Assembly: GCF_000499845.2 (NCBI RefSeq)
Contig: NC_023749.2
Coordinates: forward strand, 3,567,030 to 3,631,029
Direction: 5' to 3'
Length of the DNA: 64,000 nt
Source: Phaseolus vulgaris
Lineage: Eukaryota > Streptophyta > Magnoliopsida > Fabales > Fabaceae
Under the pieces are notes generated by a model. The model saw only the letters and a program-made list of their open reading frames with translations. It made no database searches and was not told where the DNA came from. Of this stretch, positions 36,749 to 48,885 are shown one piece after another. Numbering within the stretch: position 1 is the first letter of the stretch; each line of letters begins with the position of its first letter. The position numbers were made by a program, and so were the translations under genes.

Positions 36749-39700
36749 ATGGGCGAAGTTGTTGATCCCTTACAAGATCTTTGTTCACCTTATCATGTTA
36801 GTTCATCAGATAATCCTTTCTTTCTCATTGTCCCTATTATTCTTGAGGGACCAAATTATCATCATTGGTCTCCTTTGTTACAAATGAGCCTAATTTCAAA
36901 AAACAAAATAGGTTTCATTGATGGAACTATAGAAGCTCCCAATCATACCAAATCATTGTTTCCAGCATGGCAGAGAGCTAATATGTTGGTTGTTTTATGG
37001 ATTCTCAAGGCGGTTTCTCAATCCATCGCACAGAGCATCATTTGTATGGACAATGTCTTTGACATATGGAATGATTTAAAGGAAAGGTTCTCACAAGGAG
37101 ACATGATTTGTATTTCTGATATCCAGGACATGATTTCCTCTTTTAAACAAGGTGAGTTGACTATTACAAACTATTTCACTCAGCTAAAAATTCTTTGGGA
37201 TGAACTTGATCTTTTTCGCCCGTTACCTATTTGTTCATGTGCCTCTAAATGCACCTGCGATGCTCTTGTGAATGTTTCTAATATAAAGTACAAGACTAGA
37301 TTATTAAATTTCTAAGGGGGCTAAATGATAATTATTTGACTGTGAGAACTCAAATTCTTTTGATGGATCCTATACCATCCTTGAATAGAGTTTTTTCTCT
37401 TGTTACACAACAAGACAAGAGAGACAAATTTTTGGTGATCAATATTGCTACTAGCAAAGGAGGTTATAAAAATAATACTACAGCCTATGGCAGAGGTGGA
37501 TACAGAAGAGGAAGCTATGGAAGAGGATATACTCCCAAAATTTGCAGTCATTGTGAAAAGACAGGACATACCATTGATACATGCTATAAAAAGCATGGTT
37601 TTCCACCTCATTTCAAGTTTAAAAATCAGAACCATGATTATAGGCATACTAATGCAGTTTTTCAGAATACAAATCTTAATAATGAGTTCAAAGTCAGAAG
37701 TGGAGTCTCAACAAATTGGTTTTATTCTTGACCAGTATCAAACATTGTTAGCTATTTTGCAACAGACTAAATCCAATGGCAATGTTTCTAATCAAGTCTC
37801 TGTCATTCCTTTCAACATGTCAACACAAACTGGTAATAATTTTATTTCTTCCTTTAGTTCTTGGATTATTGATAGTGGTGCTACTGATCACATTTGTTCA
37901 TCCTTAACTTTTTTACTTCATATCATCAAATTAATCTTATTTATGTCAAATTACCAAGTGTAAATAAAGTCATTGTCAATTATTCTGGAAATGTTTTTCT
38001 CAATCAAAATCATGTCATAGACAATGTTTTGTATATTCCTTGTTTCACTTTTAATCTTCTTTCGTTAGCAAAATTGATTGATAAATTATCTTGTGTCCTT
38101 ACCTTCGACTCTAATGGTTGTCACATTTAGGACAAGAATTCCTTGGAGATGATTGGCTTCGCTAAGATGCAAGATAGACTTTATATACTCAGGATCTCAT
38201 CCTACCAGAAACTTCAAATCAAACCCATCAAATCTACACACACCATCAATATTGTTAATGTCAGTGATCTAAAAACTCTTTGGCATTTTTTATTAATGTT
38301 ATCAATAATAATTTTCCTTTTGTTAAATATAATAAATCTTTTGTTTGTGATGTTTGTCATTTTGCAAAGCAAAAAAGACTTTCATTTCATATTAGTACAT
38401 CTAAATCAAAAAAATGTTTTAATTTGATTCATGTTGATATTGGGGATCATACTCAATACCATGATTCATGGTCATAAATATTTCTTGACCATAGTTGATG
38501 ACTATTCGAGGTACACATGGATTTTTCTTTTAAAACAAAAATCTGAAGTTGTTAAGGTTTTGAAAAAATTTGTTATTTTTGTTCAAACACAATTTGAAAC
38601 AACAATAAAAATAATAAGAAGTGATAATGAGACTGAATTTGTCATGACTCATTCCTTTGTCAATGAATAGTACATTAAACATCATGTGTCAATATTCCAC
38701 AACAAAATAGTACAGTTGAAAGAAAACATGGTCATTTATTAAATGTAGCAAGAGCTCTCATGATACAATCTCATTTACCCAAAATTTATTGGTCATATTC
38801 TGTGATATATGTTGCGCATATTATAATCATGATTCCCACACTTGTTTTAAACTATTATTCTCCTCATGAAATGCTTTATAAATTTGAAACAGATTTTAAT
38901 GGATTTAAATATCCTTTAAATTATGTTTTGTCTTATAAAAATTTATCACCTTCTTACAAATCTTTTGTTATGTCTCTTTCTTCACATGTTGATCCAAATA
39001 CTTATTTTGAAGCTGTGAAACATGATTGTTGAAGAAAAACTATGAAATGTGAGATATCTGCTTTAGAGTCAAATCAAACTTGGAAGACTGCTCTTCTGCC
39101 TAAGGACAAAGTTGCCATAGGTTGCAAATGATTATTCAAAATAAAATATAAGAATGATGGGACAATTGAAAGGTATAAAATAAGGTTAGTGACAAAGGAA
39201 TACACACAAACAAAAGGCAAAAGGCATTGACTATCTTGATACTTTCTCTCCAGTAGCAAAGATGATCACCATAAGGTTACTTCTTTCTCTAACTTCTATT
39301 TATAATTAGGAATTGAAACAATTAAACATAAACAATGCCTTTTTACATGGAGATTTGAAAGAAAATGTATACATTGTTGCTCCTTCTGGATTGACTTCTA
39401 TTCCACCAAGAAATGTTTGTAAACTAAAAAAGGTTTTATATGGCCTTAAGCACACCAGTAGATAGTGGTTTGCCAAACTGTCATATTTTTTGTTTTCTAT
39501 GGATATACTCAATCTATGAATGATCATTCCTTGTTCATTAATTTTTCTGAAGGATCTTTTACAGTATTATTGGTGTATGTGGATGATATAATATTAACAA
39601 AAAATGATAAAGAAGAGATTGCTCGAATTAAACAAGTATTGAATCAGACATTCAAGATTAAAGATATTTTCTCAGTCTATAAATAGCAATAAGTAAGAAA

Positions 39701-39950
39701 AGGAATAATGGTGAATTAAAGGAAATATACATTGGAAAATTGTTAACCGATGTAGGTCTTTTAGCCTACCTGCAAACCTGCACTCACTTCTATTGATAAT
39801 CATGAAAAATTCTCTTATACTAGAAATGTTCCTTTCACAGATATTTAAGCCTACATGAGATTGATTGAAAGGCTTATGTATCTCACTAATACCTAACCTG
39901 ACATAACATTTTTCGTTGCTGCGTATTCGGTTTTGTTTCTCTGTACCAAT
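36749..39950 (+). mobile_element. Degenerate Ty1/Copia retrotransposon gag-pol remnant
   Basis: Broken plus-strand frames show Copia domains in the normal order. The gag region is at 36749-37315 (ILEGPNYHHWSPLLQMSL, then a WNDLKERFSQGD block). A zinc knuckle, CSHCEKTGHTIDTCYKKHG, is near 37540. The protease motif SSWIIDSGATDHIC is near 37860. The integrase block IVDDYSRYTWIFLL is near 38480. Reverse transcriptase blocks are LFKIKYKNDGTIERYKI near 39130 and LLVYVDDIIL near 39570, and a later PDITF motif is near 39900. Frameshifts and stops separate most domains, and no RNase H or clear 3' LTR follows before the tandem array at 40 kb. The element is therefore inactive and 3' truncated. Confidence 0.9.
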
Positions 39951-40069
39951 TCATCTCTTGTTAATGCATCCAATGTGGAGTTAAACCCAAACTATTTGAC
40001 TGGATTGTTTAATGTTGGATTGGTTTTAGTTTGACGGATTATGTACATTGTTGATGCAGATAAATGCTG

Positions 40070-42180
40070 TTGCACGACTTGCAAAACATATTAAAGAAAT
40101 AATAATTATCAAATTATACGTAATTATTGAATATAATTATTTTACATTATTGTACGCAATTATACCTCTCTGTACAAAACATGATTGACTTTCACTTTTT
40201 TTGAACTAAATAATCTGTTTTCTATGCCTTTTTCCCTTAATGTTCTAATTTAATGTCTTCCTAACATAAATTTGTTGTCATTATATATATAATACAATGA
40301 AACTAATATTTTTTTATTAAATTTAATTACATAAATTTAATTGTATTAAATAAAAAAAATCAATTACTTACATTAATTCCATTTACTATCATTTTATAAT
40401 AAAACTTTATTTTTAATAATTTTGCGTGACTTGCAAAACATATTAAAAAATAATAATTATCAAATTATATGTAATTGTATGCAATTATTGTACATCATTG
40501 TACGCAATTATATACAATTAATTTAATAATGATAAAATCTCATCATTAGTGGATTCCTACATAATTAGTAATTAGCGTGTAATTTTGGAGATAGAAAGTC
40601 TCCATACACTATACACAACAAAAAATAAAGATATCTTCATTTTTTTCTTACTATTCTACAATTTTCTTACAAAACAACCTGACTAACAATTATGTGACTA
40701 ACAATTATGCATGTTTTTGCAAAATACTCAAAATCTGAAAACCAAGTTATTTGTCTTACAGGGTTGGTTTATTTAAACATTTCAATTATATATTATTATA
40801 CCAAAATAAAATAAGTTAATTAATGAGTTAGGAGGGAGAAAAATGAGCAAGAAGGCAGAAAGAAAGGTTGGGAATTAAAGAAAAAGAAGACAACGACAAA
40901 GGTTAAGATTTAAATAAGAAGATTCAGATGTAACACTTTTTCTTTTTCTCTTTTCTTCCCTCCCTATTTTTTTTTAAGAGTACTTAGCTTTTACATAATA
41001 ATACACTCTCTTTGTATAGTAGAGTGAAAGACTAACCATCAACCTTCACAAAACATGAGTTTCACTTTTTTTCTTGAACTACAAAATCTGTTTCTATGCC
41101 TTTTTCCTTAATGTTTTATTAACATAAATTTGTTGTCACAATATATATATATATATATATATATAAACTAATATTCTTTTATTAAATTAAATTTAATTGT
41201 ATTTAATAAAAAATTCAATTACTTACATTAATTCCATTTAATCATAACTTTATTTTTAATAATTTTGTGTTTCTAAAATATATTAAAAAAATAATTATAA
41301 AATTATACGCAATTATTGTATGTAATTATTGTACGCAATTATATGCAATTAATTTAATAATGATAGAATATGAATGCATTTCTACGTAATTAGCGTGTAA
41401 TTTTGGAGAGAAAAAGTCTCCATACACCTATATACACAAGAAAATAAAGAGATCTTTATTTTTTACCATCCGGATATATGACTAAATAGGTCATCGAAAG
41501 GATCTCGAAGACCCACCAACACGAAAGCTGTTGGGATCTTTCAGAAAATAGATTCCTATTCGAAGGGTGCATAACCGCATGGATAAGCTCACACTAACCC
41601 GTCAATTTGGGATTCAATTCGGTTCCGAGGTATCGGGAAGGAATTGGAATGTAATCATATCGATTCATCCAGATACAGAAGAAAGAGTTCTCTAATGATG
41701 TATGTTTTTGCAAATTATTCAAAATCTGAAAACCAAGTTATTTGTCTCATAGGTTTGATTTATTTAAACATTTCAAATATATATTATTATGCAAAAATAA
41801 AATAAGTTAATTAACGAGTTAGGAGGGGAGAGAAAGGTGAGCAGAAAGAGAAAGAGAGGTTGGAAAGTAAAAAAAAGATTTAGATGTAATACCTTTTTTT
41901 TATCTTTTCTTCCCTCCCTATATTTTTTTTTTTAGAGTACTTATCTTCTACATCATATACATACACTCTTTGTACTAACCATCAACCTGTAAAAACATGA
42001 CTTTCACTTACTTGAACTACAGAATCTGTTTCTATGTCTTTTTCTTAATGTTTTAATTTATTGTCTTCTTAACATAAATTTGTTATATATATATATATAA
42101 TATATATACAATTACTTACGTTAATTCCATTTACTATCATTTTTATAATAAAACTTTATTTTTAATAATTTTGATATTAA
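40070..42180. repeat. Tandem array of roughly 0.9-kb units
   Basis: Unit starts marked by TGACTTTCACTT- or TGAGTTTCACTT-like sequence lie at about 40190, 41055 and 41999. Each unit carries the same landmarks in order: a TCTGTTTCTATGCC-like block, AACATAAATTTGTTGT, TTACATTAATTCCATTTA, repeated TACGCAATTATA motifs, AGCGTGTAATTTTGGAGA, AGTCTCCATACAC, AAAATCTGAAAACCAAGTTA, and GAGTTAGGAGGG. A shortened unit precedes the first and the last is cut near 42180. No coding sequence was recognised. The middle unit carries a plastid-like insert. Confidence 0.88.
41465..41695 (+). other. Plastid-like DNA insert (candidate NUPT)
   Basis: About 230 bp of distinctly higher GC content, with sharp edges against the AT-rich repeat unit. 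It replaces roughly 65 bp found at this position in the preceding unit. Phrases such as GCATGGATAAGCTCACACTA and GAGGTATCGGGAAGGAATTG are familiar from land-plant chloroplast genomes, in my recollection the inverted-repeat region near trnI-CAU and ycf2. The identification is from memory. Confidence 0.7.
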
Positions 42181-43745
42181 CTAATATTATTAACTATTTA
42201 TATATTATTATTTATTCTTAATATTTTTAAATGAATTTCTTAAACATATATCTCATGAATAATATATATATAGTAACTAAAAATTATTTTTTTTAAAACA
42301 TATATAGTTAAATTTAATATAAATCTCGATATTTAGTTTTAGTCAATAGTTATAATTAAAATTAAAATAAATAAAACTAAATACAAAATATTAAAGTTAA
42401 TATTAATTAAATAAATTTAATAACTTAAGCTTTATATAATAGGTGTTTATGGGTTAGACTTAGTTTCATCAAACTTGACCTTAAAGTAATTTGGGTTTGA
42501 TATATGATTTTTTTTATTAAATTCAAACTAAATCAATCCTGTTAATAGTAGATTTAGATCAATAGATAAAAAATAATTAAAATTATTTTATATATTTTTT
42601 AAAATGTTTTTCCTTTTTGGAAAATAAATATTTTTCATGAAATAAAAATCTAAACTTACACATTTTCCATGATTAAAAAAAGTATTTAACCCTTTATTAA
42701 ATACAATTGCCTGTGGTTTCCTAATTTTATTGCATTTTCCTTTACAATTATATTTTGTAGACTATAACTTAAAAAGAAAACTATACCAGGTCCCATGGTA
42801 ATTCTGACTAATTTCTATGTTAGCCATATTTAATTTTTTAATTTATGAAAATATGATTTTTTTTTTTATCGGCAAACAAAATATGAGAATAGTATTAGAT
42901 TAACTGTCATGTAAAAATTAGTTAGATCATAATAATCTACCTCCTATTTTGTTTTTCAAAATTTAAGACCATGATATATTATACTATGACATCTAAATAT
43001 ATACTTAATTGAATCTAAGTTTGAAAATTGTAGTTTTTTTTTAAACTTTTATAATGATACATTGGATATAGCGTTGACTTTTATCAAGTTTTAAGTGATA
43101 TTCATCAAAATTGGAGGATTTTTTATCATAATAGTAAGTTTTCATTCTCTTTATCAGTAATAAATAAATTAAATAATTGGAATATTTTAAGAATACTTTA
43201 ACCCTTATACTAATCTCTTAACACACTTTAACTAGCATGTAGTAGAATAACAGTCTTAACTAATAGAACTTTGTCTAGATATTTAGAACATTTTTAATGG
43301 GAATTTCCGTTCACAAGGTTCATATTTGATACCTTGTTTAAGGAAATTGAGTCCAGTACTCTTGAGATTAACACCTTTAACTGGGATTGTTTTTGGCATA
43401 CCAAATTTGAGGCAGGGATATATTTATCTTTGTTCTAGGTTGATAATATTAGTTGGATGTTGCATTTGAGAGGATGATTGGTTAAAAACATTTTCACTAA
43501 GGTGTTTTACTTGTAGTTATGTATGATTTGAGTGCATGTAGGAAAAATTGCTGTCTTTAGACTCTAGTGGTCAAGAGGCTTATGGCAAAAACAGTCTTTA
43601 GACTTATTACTGGTTTAAACTCTATTTGAGCAATGACTTGGAAAGCAAGATTTGTAAGGTGTTGAACAAGTTTTCTATTTCTTGGTAATGTTATTAAAGA
43701 TGTTTTTTTTTTTGTTTAAAAATTCTTTTATTCTTGTACATTCAG
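42181..43745. other. AT-rich intergenic stretch
   Basis: Between the tandem array and the first XPO1-like exon. No exon of exportin N-terminal sequence, no repeat and no other gene was recognised here. Confidence 0.5.
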
Positions 43746-44009
43746 GTTCTAGAAGGTATAATTAAGTATAGATGGAATGCATTACCTGTTGAGCAGAGAG
43801 ATGAAATGAAAAATTTCATCTCTGATGTCATTGTACAGGTACGAACCACATTTAAAGAAATCAGAGATTGGACCATTTCAGTTTTTCTTAGATTTTTTAT
43901 GGACACCAAGCTTGTCTGCATTATTTATCTCATTATTGACTTTTTTTGCTAGCTTTCTAGCAATAATGCTTCATTTCGAGCAGAAAGGCTGTATGTCAAC
44001 AAGTTCAGG
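43746..44009 (+). pseudogene. Exportin-1 (XPO1/CRM1) pseudogene, block 1
   Basis: Two exons with intact splice borders, 43746-43838 and 43954-44009, encode VLEGIIKYRWNALPVEQRDE, MKNFISDVIVQ, then LSSNNASFRAERLYVNKF. This is the N-terminal importin-beta-like region of the nuclear export receptor XPO1/CRM1, where the normal protein continues into a long HEAT-repeat array. Neither the first exons nor the continuation is present nearby. The reading frame is still open, so decay is limited, but the gene is clearly incomplete. Confidence 0.88.
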
Positions 44010-44950
44010 TAAAAATAGTTGTTCTGTTCTGTCATTTCGACTGATTATTCTGTTTAAATTATCAGTCTCACAAACCATTGTTCATCAAGTATGTTTTATC
44101 CCATATTTTTCCATATTTTCGATTGTCTACCTTGTTGAAAGGTCTGAAATGTGAGCATTCCTTTATAAGTTTTAGTTCCTCTTTCATTTTAAATAGTATT
44201 ATTAACCAAGACGTCTTTCCTCTACCAGAATTTTAACAGGACATGTGTTCTACCTGTATTTAATTTTCCATTTTAATTGACATGTTCTGACTTTCTCAAT
44301 TAAGTTAAATCCAATGTGATAGTAAACAAATACTAGATTTTGCTGCTTTAATGGTATATCTTACTGAATTTTCTAACTCTTGGTCTCCTACGAAACTTAC
44401 TGTTATTTTCACAGGTGTTAGAGGGCATTTGTTGGTAGCCTTGGGGTATGGTTTATGGCCATCAATGGTTCTTATCTCTGAAGATGTCCAGACCTTTTCT
44501 GTTACTATTATGTCAAAAGGTTGGTTTAGTTTCTAATGTAGTTCTTTTTCTCCCTGGCATTCGTTTAATGCTTCTGCTCAGAGTTTCTCAACATCACTCC
44601 AGCACTTCTCTTGTATATTTGACCTCATTATTTTTATTTAATTGCAGTGTTTTCGGGGGACAGCTTGTTCTATGGTCGGTTACCCTTGTTAGAGTACATT
44701 TTGTGTTGGCTCACTTGTTTGGTTCTTTGGTGGAGTGTAAACTTGTACCATCCTAATATTTCAATCTCTTGGAGTTATATAAAGTAAAGGTGTTCTGATA
44801 AGTATCTGATTCATGGTATGAGCATTGTAGGGAGTCACCATAATACTTCTTTTATTGGATTTTCTGCTTTTAAAGTGTTGAATTTGCTTTCGATCGAGTC
44901 ATGTCTCACATAACCACACCTGTGATAATAATATCAATAAGCATGAGACT
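44010..44950. other. Spacer between XPO1 fragment and LAP5 3' end
   Basis: The start continues like an XPO1 intron. The 44351-44756 region has unusually open plus-strand frames and lower AT content, with possible acceptors (TTTTCACAG near 44415 and TTTAATTGCAG near 44647), but I do not recognise the product. The last part should hold the LAP5 3' UTR, on the minus strand. Confidence 0.4.
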
Positions 44951-46867
44951 TCAAGCACACAAGTTCCTTGCAAGAATTCCCTCAAATGTAATTCCGGGTC
45001 CAAATGCAAGTATCAAGCCCCATTCAGAATCTCCTCTACCATCTTTTCTAGTCTTGAGAGCCTCCTCTATCATATACTCCAGCACATACACAATGGTGTT
45101 GCTGCTAGCATTGCCATAATCCATGAGAGCCCTTCTACTTGCACTTAGCTTCTCGGGTAACAAATCAAGTCTCTTCTCAATGCGATTCAAGATGGCAGGC
45201 CCCCCTGGATGCACAGCCCAAAACACCTTGTTGTACTCCTTATTCTGGAACCCAACAACACTCATTAATTTCTCACAGAATCCTTCAACATTGTCTTCAA
45301 TTATCTGAGGAAGTTCCCTTGCTAGCTTGAAGCTTATCCCCTCTTCTGTCAGCCTCCCATCAATTTTCTTCTCAGTGTGTGGCAAAAACTCCTGAACTGC
45401 AGTGTGAAGCTCAAAGAGAGGCTTCTCATACTCCAATATTGGGTCTGACCCAATTATCATGGCACCAGCACCATCCCCAAAGAGTGCCACCCCGACAAGA
45501 TCATAGGGTCTATCTGCACTTGGTGGCTTGAACCCAATAATTGTAGTTTCTGAGGTAGCAAGCAACACCCGACTTCCAGGGTTGTTCTCAGCTATGTCCT
45601 TTGCAACACGTAGGCCAGCCACACCTCCTGAACAACCAGCGAAATAGAGCATGATTCGTTGGGTATCAGGGCTCAGTCCTAGTCCTTTCGCTAGGTAAAG
45701 ATCACCACCAGGTAGTCTTGCTTCACTAGATGACACATAAACCAAATGTGTTATGTCTGATAATGATCCACCCCAGTTCTTAATGCAACCTAGTGCAGCC
45801 TCAATGGCCATTTCTGTCACTGCCTCGTTGCATATCTCTAGCCTCTGCTTCACTGTGGGGGTGCCTTCAGTCACAAGCTCTGGATACTTTATCAGTATTT
45901 CCTCTGACATAACCACGTACCTTGTTTTCACTGTGGTTGTTTTGCCTGTTTATACCACATCAAGCCAAAGTCAGTGTCTCATTGACCTGCCTTGAGGTTT
46001 ATTTTATTAAAATCAGTTTGGTTTGGTTTCTGTTTAGTAATTTTGCACGTGGCTTCAAATCAACTTCCAAACGAAAGCAACATCAGGGTTTGTTTTAAAC
46101 ATACATTTTAACTCTCTTTTTTATCAAAAAAGAATAAATAAAATAAAATGAGGTATTATAGGAGTGTCTCAATCCTTGTAAAAAATCTCAAATCAAGCTT
46201 CCAAGCACCCAACCAGCTGAGGATCCAGCAGACATTATAACACATCGAATATATTAACATATGAGATCAAGATACAAGAGCACAACAAATACAATTACAT
46301 TAACCTTCAAAGGAATCACATTCTCAAAACAAGACACAACAGTCCAACAACTAAACAAGATCTTTGTCAGCAAACAGAAACAGAAGTACACAAAACATCC
46401 AAGTACATTTGCAACTTTTGATCCAAACATTCATAACAAGTTTGGGTAAAGCCATTGTTTGTTGTATTCAAACATGATTTCAGGTTTCCACACATTGTTG
46501 TATTCAAACATGATTTCAGGTTTCCACACATTGTTGTATTCAAACATGATTTCAGGTTTCCAACTGTTTGAAGAGTAAAAGGTGGTGGAAATAAAGAGTA
46601 CACAAATCACCTGACATGAATAACAATATCCCTATGTATACATAGAAAAGGGTAAATTGGTGAAAGCTTGTGTGTGTACTTACAAAGTCTAGTGAGCTTC
46701 TGCTTAAGCTCAGGATTGTCACAGTTTGTGCTCCTGAAATATCCATCAACTAAATACTCTTGCATGACAAGCTGTGGAGGGAAAGCCTTGCCAAGAGCTA
46801 ATATGGTAGCCTTCCCAGGGTTGACCCCTTTCTTTGTAACACCTTTCCAAATACCTTCTTCTCCCAT
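44951..46867 (-). CDS. LAP5: Type III polyketide synthase B, pollen exine formation (LAP5/PKSB)
   Basis: Two exons (46867-46684, 45945-44951) split a Cys codon in RLC|KTTTVKTRYVVMSEEIL, the usual chalcone-synthase-family intron site, and give 392 residues. The catalytic triad is present: Cys166 in LYFAGCSGGVAGL, His307 in FWAVHPGGPAIL, Asn340 in MDYGNASSNT. The family end motif is GLILAFGPGITFEGILARN. NPGKATILALGKAFP with QLVMQEYLVDGYF at the N-terminus, and DRPYDLVGVALFGDGAGAMI, match Arabidopsis LAP5/PKSB (AT4G34850) better than PKSA or true chalcone synthases as I recall them. The enzyme condenses fatty acyl-CoA with malonyl-CoA to alkyl alpha-pyrones, precursors of sporopollenin, in tapetal cells. 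It is nested, in opposite orientation, between two XPO1 pseudogene blocks. The intron carries a triplicated 36-bp repeat. Confidence 0.95.
46461..46562. repeat. Triplicated 36-bp repeat in the LAP5 intron
   Basis: Units starting GTTGTATTCAAACATGATTT begin at 46461, 46497 and 46533, exactly 36 bp apart. The copies are essentially identical, and the third is cut after GGTTTCCA. It lies wholly inside the LAP5 intron. Confidence 0.93.
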
Positions 46868-46934
46868 ATTTCTTCTTAGGTAGTGATATCAGATGCATGT
46901 AATTTCCTCTACCTAGAGAAAGCAGAACCAGTTG

Positions 46935-46944
46935 TATATATAAT
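46935..46944 (-). promoter_or_regulatory. Probable TATA box of LAP5
   Basis: ATTATATATA on the minus strand, about 70 bp upstream of the LAP5 ATG at 46867. The spacing allows a short 5' leader. Position and sequence are suggestive only. Confidence 0.5.
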
Positions 46945-47622
46945 CTTCCAAGCATGTCTATGACTTTGTGGCGTGACAAGTTTATAATAGTATTACTTGA
47001 TGCACACAACTTTTGTTATATGTATAAAATGTGGGTTAGTTAGGAGGCAAGTTGTTCATGGAGATCATATTGCATTAGTTGATGGGAAGATGTTGAGGAT
47101 TTGTTTTTCAGTTGAAGTTAGATCAACCACACAAATGGCACCAACCATGAACCATGAACCATCTTAAGTCACTTCAACTACCATGATTAAGGTGGTCAAC
47201 ATAACACTTGAGATAAGAAAAATCCCCAGCAACAATACTGAACAATATGGATTTGCTATCTAACCATCCATCTCTCTCTAATGCTGCCACATTGATCCTT
47301 AAAATCAAAGATTAACAATTATCTTTTTCTTCAGTAAAAAAACTTTTTTAGCAAAATTTGAGTTGGTATATAACATTCATACTGAAAAATGTGCTTATGA
47401 CTAAATAGTTGCACATGTAGGTCTTGAAATGTAAAAATATTATGTTGGGTTAAAAATGTATGAATCATGTTTCATTCATATATGTATATATATTAATCAA
47501 CATAATTATTCATATATTTTTTATCTCTATGACTTCTGTGCTTCTATCTTCTTTGCAAACACAGTGGCAGTATACTATGCATATAAATGTTACTGGTGTA
47601 TTTTCATGAATGGAATAAGTAG
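46945..47622. other. LAP5 upstream region up to XPO1 block 2
   Basis: This should contain the tapetum promoter of LAP5. I see no recognisable repeat. Intron-like sequence of the XPO1 pseudogene may be present near its right edge, where a splice acceptor (AATAAGTAG) precedes 47623. Confidence 0.45.
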
Positions 47623-48852
47623 GTACCAGCAATGCTCCCTGGTATGGTTGATGGAGACCGTTCTCAGCTTCTTCCGCGCCGACAGCTGTATGCTGGTCCC
47701 ATGTCAAAGTTGAGAATGCTCATGATCTGTCGAATGCCAAAACCTGAAGAAGTTCTCATAGTTGAAGATGGAAATGGGAACATCCTTAGTGAAACCTTGA
47801 AGGACAATGATGTGCATGTTCGGTACAAGGTTATAAGGTGACACCTTAATTCTGCTAAAAGTCTGTTGAATATTCATATCTATACATTAAAAAACTGTCT
47901 CAGTTTTTATCCTCAGAATAGTGTTTTAATAGATTGGTTATGTATAGTATTGTTTGTGATATTCAGTTAATTGGAGACACTTTTTGATTGGCAATCACTG
48001 GGAAAAATGCGAGATTACTACTCTAGATGTTAGTGCCGTCATTCCAAGTAATGACTATGTCATGAACACATACAATTAATTACACACATTTAATATGGCA
48101 ATAAATGGCTGAATTATTCAAAGAGGGACTAATGAGGTCAGTGGGAGCAATGTTGGGGTGTGATGTTTCCCTGACTGGAAGGTTGTACATAAGTTGTTTG
48201 AGTTTATGCATGAGACCCATCTTGGAGTTCAGGTTATTTTTCCTACTTTGAAGCTTTCTGTCTCTACTTTTGCTAGCATATTATTCCTTATCATACAAAT
48301 CATGGGTTGGTGGAATATAATCTTAATCTAAGCTAACACCTCTTTACTATGTTTATTTTGTTTGTGGTGGGTCTTTGTTTCAGGATATGGCTTGTGATAC
48401 ATTTCTGAAAATAGTTCAGAAGTGCAAGCGTGAATTTGTGATCACGCAGGTCTGCAAATTTTTTCCTTCCTAAATATGTAGCCATTTTATTACAATCTTG
48501 CATATAACTTGAGTACATAATCTAACTGCCTCAATGATTGGTATTTCAGGTTGGGGAAAATGAACCGTTTGTGTGTGAGATTCTGAATGGCCTTCCCAAC
48601 AGCATTATGGATCTTGAACCCCATCAAATACATTCTTTCCATAAATCTGTATGCCTTTAGAAATCTATAATCTCAAGTTCATTGGTTAAATATATATACA
48701 TGTTTTTTTCCCATATGCTCTATTTATATACTTGTGTTTGCACATATTTAAGTAATATTCTTGTTTTGTAGGTTCATCACATGATTGAGGCTGAGTCTAA
48801 TGTGCAGAAGAAAAATGAATATTTTCAGCGGTTGATGGAGCTCCAAAATCAG
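47623..48852 (+). pseudogene. Exportin-1 (XPO1/CRM1) pseudogene, block 2
   Basis: Five XPO1-like exons with mostly intact splice borders: 47623-47837 (VPAMLPGMVDG, then SKLRMLMICRMPKPEEVLIV), about 48175-48232 (KLFEFMHETHLGVQ), 48384-48449 (DMACDTFLKIVQKCKREFVI), 48550-48648 (VGENEPFVCEILNGLPNS) and 48772-48852 (HHMIEAESNVQKKNEYFQRL). They follow the order of the normal protein, but the segment between the first and second exons is missing and the C-terminal half is absent. Frames remain open within exons. The block ends exactly at an exon border and repeat DNA begins 33 bp later. It cannot make a full export receptor; transcription is not excluded. Confidence 0.9.
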
Positions 48853-48885
48853 GTCTTCCGCTAAATAATTTTCATTCTGCTAAAT

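Noticed and set aside
46461..46562. Regular repeat considered as a CRISPR-like array
   Set aside because: Units are directly adjacent with no spacers, inside a plant intron; it is a simple tandem triplication.
47456..47713. Frame overlapping the start of XPO1 block 2
   Set aside because: Different frame from the recognisable XPO1 exon at 47623-47837, and no resemblance to any family.
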